From positions 682,001 to 746,000 of the forward strand of contig NC_012751.1 in the NCBI RefSeq assembly GCF_000021705.1: a stretch of 64,000 bases of DNA, written 5' to 3'. This DNA comes from Candidatus Hamiltonella defensa 5AT (Acyrthosiphon pisum). Its GTDB lineage: Bacteria; Pseudomonadota; Gammaproteobacteria; Enterobacterales; Enterobacteriaceae. This document shows, piece by piece, positions 56,774 through 64,000 of the stretch. The position numbers and the translations under genes were made by a program. Every line of letters starts with the position of its first letter. Positions within the stretch are counted from its first letter, which is position 1. The notes beneath the pieces are model-generated. The model saw nothing but the letters and a program-made list of their open reading frames with translations. It searched no databases and had not been told where the DNA came from.

Positions 56774-59118
56774 ATTAGGTAAGCAGGCCGCAAGTGCCCA
56801 CTCCCTCAAGAACCGTACGTGCGAGTTACCCCGCATACGGCTCACGCAACTTACTCACTTCAACATTTTTCCTTTTTTGCTATGTAATTGTCTGTGGCAA
56901 TTAGCATGTAACAATCTTAGATTAGCCAGCTTGTTGTCACCCCCTTCAGCTTTAGGCTGAATATGATGAACATGCAATTGTTCACCATTGTCCAACTCTT
57001 GATCACAGAGAGGACAATAACCTTTCTGTCGCTTATAGAGGTTAACTTTGACACCGTAAATAAAAGGCTGTTTACGTGCCTGCCTATTACGCCAATAGTC
57101 ACGCAATTCCGGATTGTCGGGGGAAGCATTTTTTGGAACTAGCCAATGACGCTGTATTTTTGTCCATGCATGCTTCCAAAGAAATCCACCGGTTGATTTA
57201 TCCATAAATACTGAATAGTCTTCTCTACCTGGTATCTTGCCTAAGTAGTGTTTTCTTCGCCACCACCAGTGTTTATTGGGATGACGTCGATACAAATATC
57301 TACGTTGGCGGATCCACATCCATTGGTCTAATGCACTGAATGTTCTTTTTGAAGCACCAATACGATAGTAATTACACCATCCTATTATCTTGGCATTCAG
57401 TTGTCTTATTCCTTCTTGTGTCGGCATACCGATAATACCTTTCCAGGTCATTCTCATTTGCTGTTTGTACCTTTTCATCGACTCCTTTGAGGGCTTCGTT
57501 AACAATATATATCCCCGTTTTCTGTGGCGATTGTCATAATGTCGTATATTAAATCCCAGGAAGTCGAATCCTTCCTTCAAGTGTTTGATACTGGTTTTTT
57601 CTTCAGAAAGAGCTAACCCTCTCTAAGCTAACCAAATTTGCAACTTTATTTTGGCAGTTTCGCACTCTTCACGGGATTTACCGAATACGACAAAATCATC
57701 CGCATAACGAACTACTGCATAAGGTTGCCCTTGTTTTGGCGTGCCGTTTTTCCAGTATTGAATACCCAGTAAGGTCTCCATTCCGTGGAGTGCAATATTG
57801 GCCAGTAGTGGACTGATAATCCCGCCTTGCGGAGTACCTGCAACATTGGGTATATAGTTGCCATGTTCCAGCACACCGGCTTGTAACCATTGTTTAATCA
57901 TGTTTCTTTCGGGGAATCCCCCGATTTTTTTTATGAGAAAATTATGGTCAATGTTGTCAAATGCGCCTTTAATATCTGCATCTAGTACCCAGTGCCGTGT
58001 CCCTCGTGCTCTGGCAATACAGAAAATTTTTTGTATTGCGTCATGGGCACTTCGCCCCGGTCTAAATCCGTAGCTGACTGGTTCAAATTTTGCTTCCCAA
58101 TAAGGTTCCAGCGCCGATTTAACTATCGCTTGTCTACAGCGGTCGAGAATGGTTGGGATCCCAAGAGGGCGTTTTTTTCCATTCTTTTTTGCTATGTAAA
58201 CTCGTTTTACTGGATAAACCTTTTCTGAAGTTGTTTGGCTTAATAACTTATAAAGATGTTCTCGTCCTTTATGGTCATTAATTACCTGATTATCTACTCC
58301 AGCCGTGTGTTTTCCCCGATTGACCTGAGTGACTTTCCTGATAGCCAGAAGATGGTTAGCTCTTGATTTCATCATGAGTTTTTGCAGATTTCTGACTTTC
58401 TTTAAGTCACCTGTTGCTGAAGCCCTATATATTCTTTGCCTTAGATTATTAATCATGGCTGTCACAACACGCCAGTTAATAGCATGCCATTCCAGTTGTT
58501 GTTCATAGTTTTGATTTATTACGTTTGCCATAGGCATCTAACTCTTCTAAATCAATTCATAACCTTGGTAAAGGATTATATGGGTAAGTCACCCGTTCCA
58601 CGTCAGCCTCTTTTCAGAGTAAAGTAATTACCTCTATCAATCCTGTTATGATTTCCAGTTGCCTTTCGGCTGATTGCCTTCGCTTTTTGGAACGTCTTAT
58701 GCCCACTGTCTCTTAGTATTTACATCAACACTAAAAGATTAATGGGGTTACCGTGTTTCACACCATGAAGATACATTGAGTGGGCTGCCTCCTCTATGCC
58801 GGGGAACGGGATCCGTCGTAAAGAACGAACACTCTTCTTTACCCGTTTCTAACTGTCGTTAAACTTCCCCATAACACGTCACATCTGATTTCGTGTTTTA
58901 CTTGCTTACGACATTTTAATAACGGAGATTCACTTTATTCAACCCATTTCAGTTTTGCCTTGCCCCTATTTCTTATTCAGCTTAATACTTTAGTTAGGCT
59001 TTCATTCTCGCTTAGCACAAGAGAATTACTCCTCTTGCACCGAGTAAGTGGCAATAAGGTTTCGGATCAACCTTACCCTTTTTCAAGGGACTTCTGTGGT
59101 GCAACTTTCACGTCGCAC
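56774..59118 (-). mobile_element. Group II intron, copy D (chimeric flanks)
   Basis: 2345 bases, nearly identical to copies A and B; starts GTGCG at 59118 and ends CCTAAT at 56774. The 3' flank is the Mrr-like gene read on the opposite strand; the 5' flank is the signal-peptide end of a lipoprotein gene on -. These cannot be one original gene, so again the junction is recombinant. Its maturase has one nonsense codon. Confidence 0.95.
56855..58537 (-). pseudogene. ltrA: Group II intron maturase, copy D, with nonsense codon
   Basis: Identical in translation to copy A except for TAG at 57623-57625 replacing Gln305 (IWLAQ). The N-terminal 304 residues carry the RT palm with YADD, and the rest (X and HNH domains) stays open from an internal ATG at 57580. 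A single recent mutation, consistent with a young copy. Confidence 0.94.
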
Positions 59119-59186
59119 GCATTCGCATTAGTACATGATAAAAAAATCATTACAGTCAATATAAGTGTTCCAGTACTGAAGTACAT
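59119..59186 (-). pseudogene. 5' end of a lipoprotein gene interrupted by intron copy D
   Basis: ATG at 59186 with GGAG seven bases upstream, then 22 codons MYFSTGTLILTVMIFLSC-TNAN ending at the intron. It looks like a lipoprotein signal peptide with Cys18. The intron is in the sense direction, but the sequence at the other intron end is from the Mrr-like gene, so the remainder of this gene is not here. Confidence 0.5.
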
Positions 59187-59558
59187 TTTTAAACTCCAAT
59201 TTTTCTATAAATTGATATGAAATAAACGATAATGTATTCAATATGTTTATTTATGATAAAAATAATTCAATTTTATCATATTGCCCTACAAGCAGTTAAT
59301 CCAACGCAACCAAAAAATCGCAATAATTAAACGCTGAACACTCCGATGCTGGGATTTAACTCCTGTGATGACTTTAATCGGTATTATTTTGACTCAAAAT
59401 TGAGGCTTTAAATTAAAAAAAAGAGAGCTAGATCTCAAAATTAAAAACTTAAGTTCGATTCACTTTGATAAAAGAAGGTTTTCATTTTAACCTATGCTAA
59501 TCTTTTTGAATTATCTTTATATGATATAAAAAATCAGCTCAATCATCAGGAATTTTCT
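59187..59558. other. Spacer upstream of ndk
   Basis: About 370 A/T-rich bases with no gene that I can support. It should carry the promoters of ndk and of the truncated lipoprotein gene; no near-consensus pair with correct spacing was found. Confidence 0.35.
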
Positions 59559-59984
59559 ATGGCAGTAGAACGTACTTTTTCTATCATCAAGCCGAAAGCG
59601 GTTACTAAAAATGTAATCGGCGCAATTTATACCCGTTTTGAAACAGCGAAATTGAAAATAATTTCAGCAAAAATGCTACTTCTAACGATAGAGCAAGCAG
59701 AAGGTTTTTACGTAGAGCACAAGAATCGCGATTTTTTTACGAATTTAATTCAATCAATAACATCAGGCCCAGTTATGATCCAAGTTCTTGAAGGCGAAAA
59801 TGCAGTCAAACGAAATCGTGAAATCATGGGTGAAACCGATCCTAAAAAAGCCTTAGCAGGAACCCTTCGTGCAGATTTTGGAGACAGCCTGACAGACAAT
59901 GCACTTCATGGCTCAGATTCCCTTGCATCTGCTGAACGTGAGATTGCTTATTTTTTTAAATTTGACGAAATTTTTTCCAGATAA
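59559..59984 (+). CDS. ndk: Nucleoside diphosphate kinase
   Basis: Exchanges the terminal phosphate between nucleoside triphosphates and diphosphates through a phospho-His. 141 residues, family length. N-terminal ERTFSIIKPKAVTKNVIG, NPTDP-type segment as GETDPKKALAGTLRADFG, and catalytic His in DNALHGSDSLASAEREIAYFF. First of the ndk-rlmN-pilW-rodZ-ispG-hisS order that is standard in enterobacteria. Confidence 0.97.
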   Translation: MAVERTFSIIKPKAVTKNVIGAIYTRFETAKLKIISAKMLLLTIEQAEGFYVEHKNRDFFTNLIQSITSGPVMIQVLEGENAVKRNREIMGETDPKKALAGTLRADFGDSLTDNALHGSDSLASAEREIAYFFKFDEIFSR

Positions 59985-60046
59985 AATCATTTATTTAAAA
60001 GATAAACATTCTGTGATCTATTTTTTAAAAAAGGCGCTCATTTTTT

Positions 60047-61228
60047 ATGTCTCAATTAAGACCGTATTCTGTTTCGTTATCAGATATTCCTGTCAGCATA
60101 ATCCCATCTGAAAGCACACTGCAGACTATCAAACCGACTAACAAAAAAATCAACTTGCTGGATTTTAATCGACAAAAACTACGGGATTTTTTTGTCAAAA
60201 TAGGTGAAAAACCTTTTCGGGCTGATCAAATCATGAAGTGGATATATCATTATTGTTATGATGATTTTTCTTTGATGACAGATATCAACAAACAGTTACG
60301 TGATAAATTACAAAAAATAGCAGAAATTCGTGCGCCAGAGGTCGCGAAAGAACAAAGTTCTTCTGATGGCACCATTAAATGGGCAATAAAAGTGGGAGAT
60401 CAACAGGTCGAAACCGTTTACATACCCGAATCAGACCGTGCAACCCTCTGTGTTTCTTCACAGGTCGGCTGTGCACTTGAATGTCGATTTTGTTCTACCG
60501 CTCAACAAGGCTTTAACCGAAACCTGAGCGTCTCCGAAATTATTGGCCAAGTTTGGCGTGCTGCTAAAATCATCGGTTCTTTAAAATCAAAAGGTCAACG
60601 CCCTATCACTAATGTTGTGATGATGGGTATGGGAGAGCCCTTACTGAACATCAATAATGTTGTGCCAGCCATGGCTATTATGATGGACGACTTTGGTTTT
60701 GGCTTATCTAAACGACGAGTCACATTGTCCACCTCTGGTGTTGTGCCTGCTTTAGATAAATTAGGTGATATGATAGACGTTGCACTAGCGATTTCTCTTC
60801 ATGCCCCGACGGATGATATCCGCAACGAACTGGTTCCCATTAATCGTAAATATAATATTGAAACCTTGTTAGCAGCGGTTCGCCGTTACTTGACAAAATC
60901 TAATGCCAATCAAGGCAGAGTGACGATTGAATACGTCATGCTTAATCATGTGAATGACAGTTTAAAACAAGCTCATCAGTTAGCTGATTGTTTGAAAAAT
61001 ACTCCCTGCAAAATTAATTTAATTCCTTGGAATCCTTTTCCTGGTGCTGACTATGGACGTAGCTCCAATAGTCGGATAGATCGTTTTGCAAAGGTATTAA
61101 TGCAATATGATTTCACGACGATTATACGTAAAACCCGAGGGAATGATATTGATGCTGCTTGTGGTCAATTAGCAGGAGATGTGATTGATCGCACCAAACG
61201 TACATTAAAAAAAAATAATAGATGGTGA
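60047..61228 (+). CDS. rlmN: Dual-specificity 23S rRNA (A2503-C2)/tRNA (A37-C2) methyltransferase
   Basis: Radical-SAM enzyme of 393 residues that methylates C2 of A2503 in 23S rRNA and A37 in some tRNAs. The Fe4S4 motif is CALECRFCSTAQQGFNRN, with GMGEPLLN downstream; the substrate-linked Cys pair includes that in DIDAACGQLAGD. The first ~35 residues are longer and unlike E. coli; homology begins at KINLLDFNRQKLRDFF, so a later start is possible but no better ATG exists. Confidence 0.96.
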   Translation: MSQLRPYSVSLSDIPVSIIPSESTLQTIKPTNKKINLLDFNRQKLRDFFVKIGEKPFRADQIMKWIYHYCYDDFSLMTDINKQLRDKLQKIAEIRAPEVAKEQSSSDGTIKWAIKVGDQQVETVYIPESDRATLCVSSQVGCALECRFCSTAQQGFNRNLSVSEIIGQVWRAAKIIGSLKSKGQRPITNVVMMGMGEPLLNINNVVPAMAIMMDDFGFGLSKRRVTLSTSGVVPALDKLGDMIDVALAISLHAPTDDIRNELVPINRKYNIETLLAAVRRYLTKSNANQGRVTIEYVMLNHVNDSLKQAHQLADCLKNTPCKINLIPWNPFPGADYGRSSNSRIDRFAKVLMQYDFTTIIRKTRGNDIDAACGQLAGDVIDRTKRTLKKNNRW

Positions 61229-61325
61229 ATCCATATATTATTGAGTATTAAAATGTTTTAAGTATTCCCCTCACACCGTAAAATTTTTTTAAAAAATCAA
61301 TACGAAAAAAGGTCAAGACTAAAAT

Positions 61326-62072
61326 ATGACCCTTCATATATTTTGGAAAATTTTTTTGATCAGCTCTTTTTTAATGGGTTGTACACATATATCAGATAAA
61401 TCACGCGAACAAGCAGCACGGCAAACACGTTTACAGTTGGGCTTAGAATATTTAAAACAAGGTGATTACAAAGCGGCGCGTCAAAATTTTGAAAAAGCAC
61501 TGCTTGAGAATGAAGAGGATTATCGAGCTCAGTTAGGTATGGCTCTCTACGAACAAAACGTGGGAGAAAATAAAGCCGCCCATCAACGTTATCAAAAAAT
61601 TCTGAAATTAGCACCGTTAAATGCTACGGTGATGAATCATTACGGTACTTTTTTATGTAAACAAGGAGATTATGCTTCTGCACAGGAACAGTTTAGTGCC
61701 GCAGTACTTTCAACAGATTATATTGAAATTGCAGACAACTTAGAAAATGCAGGGTACTGTTTTTTTGAAGCTAAGCAATATAAATTTGCTCAAATGCTGA
61801 TAAGCAGAGCCTTAAAATATGATGCAGAAAAAGGCAGATTTCTCATAGAAAAAGCAAAAAAACAATTTGAATTTAAAAAATACGACCACGCTCAATTTTT
61901 GTTAAATGTGCATCAAAGTGTTTTACCTGTTTGTGCTGAAGTTCTATTGTTACAAATTTATTTATCCTATAAATTTGGAGATGAGGACAGCGTACAAAAT
62001 ATCGGCAAACAATTAGCGAGAGATTTCTCACACTCAAAAGAGTATAAAGATTATTTAGCCCATGAAGACTAG
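61326..62072 (+). CDS. pilW: Type IV pilus assembly TPR lipoprotein PilW/PilF-like
   Basis: 248 residues. Signal peptide MTLHIFWKIFLISSFLMGC with a lipobox, Cys19. Six TPR-like repeats, e.g. LGLEYLKQGDYKAARQNFEKALLENEEDYRAQLGMALYEQNVGENKAAHQRYQKILKLAPLNATVMNHYGTFLCKQGDYASAQEQF. PilF/PilW guides PilQ secretin assembly where pili exist; no other pilus gene is here. It lies between rlmN and rodZ, as in Yersinia. It overlaps the rodZ remnant by 11 bases. Confidence 0.9.
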   Translation: MTLHIFWKIFLISSFLMGCTHISDKSREQAARQTRLQLGLEYLKQGDYKAARQNFEKALLENEEDYRAQLGMALYEQNVGENKAAHQRYQKILKLAPLNATVMNHYGTFLCKQGDYASAQEQFSAAVLSTDYIEIADNLENAGYCFFEAKQYKFAQMLISRALKYDAEKGRFLIEKAKKQFEFKKYDHAQFLLNVHQSVLPVCAEVLLLQIYLSYKFGDEDSVQNIGKQLARDFSHSKEYKDYLAHED

Positions 62073-62720
62073 ATGTATTGAACATAAAATTGCAATAGAA
62101 ACAATTGGAGCTCGCCTAAAAAAAGCTCGCGAAGCATCAAAATTAACACAACAAACGGTAGCGGATCGTTTATGCCTAAGATTGTCTACCATTCAAAAAA
62201 TTGAAGAAAACAATCTTACGCCCAGTTTTTTTCTGCTTTTGAGCTCGGTTATATTCGTTCTTATGCAAAATTATTGAATCTACCAAGAGAAGCATTATTA
62301 TCAAAACTCAATGAAGAAATTTAGGTAATAAAAACATCTAATAAACTTTATTTTTATCTAATAAAAAGAGCAAAGAATGGCATAGATGTCTAATTCTATC
62401 TACTTAGTTTATTTTATTCACAATTTTTTGATTAACTGGTGCTTGGTGGTGTCAAAATAATAAAATTCAAAAAACAGAAATTAACAGCATGAATATCGAA
62501 TCATCAGTAAAATTGTTGACACAAGACTCATTAATAAAAAAAACGACTCAACATCACCGATGACTGAAGTTCAACTACCTCATGCCTCTATTTTGGTTTG
62601 GTTCAAAAAAACAACCTGTCTGTCGCCGACAGTAATAATAAAAAGTCAATTGATCCTAAATTACTACTTAGTACACTCTAATATTCAAGTAAATGGCAAC
62701 ATTGGGCGCAATTTTTGACT
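62062..62720 (+). pseudogene. rodZ: RodZ remnant, frameshifted
   Basis: RodZ links MreB to the rod-shape machinery. The helix-turn-helix start is readable: TIGARLKKAREASKLTQQTVADRLCLRLSTIQKIEENN. After NLTPSFF the frame shifts (near 62225); the other frame continues SAFELGYIRSYAKLLNLPREALLSKLNEEI, then stops. The following ~380 bases hold only short patches (MTEVQLPHAS..., LSPTVIIKSQL...), matching the place of the membrane and periplasmic parts. MreB-related shape control may be altered in this organism. Confidence 0.88.
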
Positions 62721-62742
62721 TACAGGCGTTTAAGGGAATATC

Positions 62743-63855
62743 ATGTATAACTTATCCTCCATCATTAGACGCAAATCGACCCGCATTTATGTAGGGAAAG
62801 TTCCTATTGGAGAGAATGCACCGATCAGCGTTCAATCCATGACCAATACAAAAACCACAGATGTGGCTGCGACGGTAGCTCAAATTAAAGCATTGCAATC
62901 TGTTGGTGCAGATATTGTAAGGGTTTCTGTACCCACTATGGAGGCTGCGGAAGCGTTTAACCAGATCAAACAACAAGCTTCTGTTCCATTAGTTGCTGAT
63001 ATTCATTTTGACTATCGTATTGCTCTAAAAGTAGCAGAGTATGGTGTAGATTGCTTACGCATTAATCCTGGTAATATTGGTAGTGAACTTCGTATTCGCG
63101 ATGTTGTTGCCAGTGCACGTCATCACGGGATTCCAATCCGAATCGGTATTAACGGCGGTTCATTAGAAAAAGACATTCAAGAGAAATACAAAGAACCGAC
63201 ACCAGAGGCACTATTAGAATCGGCAATGCGCCAAGTCTCGTTTTTAGAACGCCTCAATTTTGATCAATTTAAAATCAGTGTAAAAGCATCAGATGTTTTT
63301 TTAGCTATCCATTCATACCGCCTTTTAGCAACTCGTATCGATCAACCCTTACATTTAGGCATAACAGAAGCGGGGGGGGCTCGTAGTGGCTCTATAAAAT
63401 CCGCGATAGGTTTAGGAATCCTTCTCTCTGAAGGAATAGGAGATACTTTGCGCATTTCTTTGGCCGCCGATCCAACAGAAGAAATCAAAGCCGGCTTTGA
63501 TATCTTGAAATCTTTGCGTATCAGGTCTCGAGGTATTAACTTTATTGCGTGCCCAACCTGTTCGCGTCAGGAATTTGATGTTATTGGTACCGTTAATGCG
63601 CTTGAAAAACGTCTAGAAGATATCGTCACTCCTATGGATGTTTCTATTATTGGTTGTGTTGTTAATGGCCCAGGTGAGGCGTTAGTGTCTACTTTAGGCG
63701 TCACTGGAGCACGTAACAAAAGTGGCTTTTTCGAAGAGGGTGAACGTAAAGGTCGACTTGATAATCAACAAATCATTGATCAACTCGAAGCCAAAATTCG
63801 TGCCAAAGCAGCCTTATTAGATAAAAAAAATCGGATTCAAATAAATCAACTTTGA
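62743..63855 (+). CDS. ispG: 4-hydroxy-3-methylbut-2-en-1-yl diphosphate synthase (flavodoxin)
   Basis: Next-to-last step of the MEP isoprenoid pathway, using a 4Fe-4S cluster. 370 residues. N-terminal RRKSTRIYVGKVPIG, TIM-barrel domain with VADIHFDYRIALKVAEYGVDCLRINPGNIG, and the cluster ligands in CPTCSRQEFD and CVVNGPGEA. Full length and intact. It follows the ruined rodZ gene by 22 bases or so and is followed by hisS. Confidence 0.97.
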   Translation: MYNLSSIIRRKSTRIYVGKVPIGENAPISVQSMTNTKTTDVAATVAQIKALQSVGADIVRVSVPTMEAAEAFNQIKQQASVPLVADIHFDYRIALKVAEYGVDCLRINPGNIGSELRIRDVVASARHHGIPIRIGINGGSLEKDIQEKYKEPTPEALLESAMRQVSFLERLNFDQFKISVKASDVFLAIHSYRLLATRIDQPLHLGITEAGGARSGSIKSAIGLGILLSEGIGDTLRISLAADPTEEIKAGFDILKSLRIRSRGINFIACPTCSRQEFDVIGTVNALEKRLEDIVTPMDVSIIGCVVNGPGEALVSTLGVTGARNKSGFFEEGERKGRLDNQQIIDQLEAKIRAKAALLDKKNRIQINQL

Positions 63856-63877
63856 TCTTTTCGGAAGTAATGAAAAT

Positions 63878-64000
63878 ATGACAGATGTGATGAAAAAGTT
63901 ACAGGCCATTCGCGGAATGAATGATTGTCTGCCTCCAGATTCCGAATTATGGGAGCAAATTGAAAATACTTTGAAAAATATACTTGCAACCCACTGTTAT
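63878..64000 (+). CDS. hisS: Histidyl-tRNA synthetase, 5' part (window ends)
   Basis: First 41 codons, MTDVMKKLQAIRGMNDCLPPDSELWEQIENTLKNIL. The QAIRGMNDxLP motif is the class II HisRS N-terminus; ispG-hisS is the standard order. A start at ATG 63890 (MKKLQ) is also possible. It is truncated by the window edge. Confidence 0.93.
   Translation, partial: MTDVMKKLQAIRGMNDCLPPDSELWEQIENTLKNILATHCY

Noticed and set aside
56774..59118. Copy D as a simple insertion into the Mrr-like gene
   Set aside because: The sequence on the far side (59119 onward) does not continue the Mrr domain; it reads better as a lipoprotein start on the other strand.

Overview
The window reads as chromosome of an AT-rich, partly reduced gammaproteobacterium of the Enterobacterales. 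Housekeeping proteins (RpoB, RpoC, EF-Tu, EF-G, SmpB, RlmN, IspG, HemC, ZapD) are E. coli/Yersinia-like, but E. coli gene order is heavily reshuffled, several genes are decaying (hemY, rodZ, talB, zapD, an autotransporter) and near-identical group II introns have multiplied. This fits a facultative insect endosymbiont of the Hamiltonella/Regiella type. That name is an inference from gene content, not something the sequence alone can prove.

Layout. 1-9.1 kb: purN, speG, aroA-cmk-rpsA-ihfB, a tiny lptM-like lipoprotein, dapF and uvrD, all on +. 9.15-10.13 kb: tmRNA (ssrA) with an unusually long tag, and smpB, on -. 10.2-13.8 kb: hemC-hemD-hemX-hemY on +, with hemY cut short. 14.1-17.1 kb: a type V autotransporter broken by one frameshift. 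17.2-34.4 kb: one long - strand block, read in transcription order as rpsL-rpsG-fusA-tuf, directly followed by secE-nusG, rplK-rplA, rplJ-rplL and rpoB-rpoC. This joins the str operon to the secE/rpoBC cluster through a single tuf gene.

34.7-59.1 kb: accessory and rearranged region. talB is split by an antisense group II intron (copy A). The 3' 238 codons of zapD abut intron copy B. Between copies B and D lies a 15.5-kb plasmid-like island. It holds the 3' part of an IncI TrbC-type coupling protein, a ProQ/FinO-like protein, an Rpn-type nuclease gene interrupted by an older intron (copy C), an HU-like protein, NikB/NikA relaxase genes with a probable oriT, ParA and a partner protein, HicAB, a serine resolvase and a tyrosine recombinase. 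It ends with a compact run of seven small genes, mostly unrecognised, including an accessory signal peptidase I and a membrane-anchored Mrr-type nuclease. The outer flanks of copies B and D belong to unrelated genes, so the introns have served as sites of homologous recombination.

59.1-64 kb: the chromosome resumes with ndk, rlmN, pilW, a rodZ pseudogene, ispG and the start of hisS, all on +, which is the usual enterobacterial order.

The points most worth following up are: the intron-bracketed plasmid island with chimeric junctions; the seven-gene cassette behind the tyrosine recombinase and a 44-nt near-palindrome; the 21-residue tmRNA tag; the fusA-tuf-secE fusion; the natural Arg at ribosomal protein S12 position 43; and the single nonsense codon in nikB.
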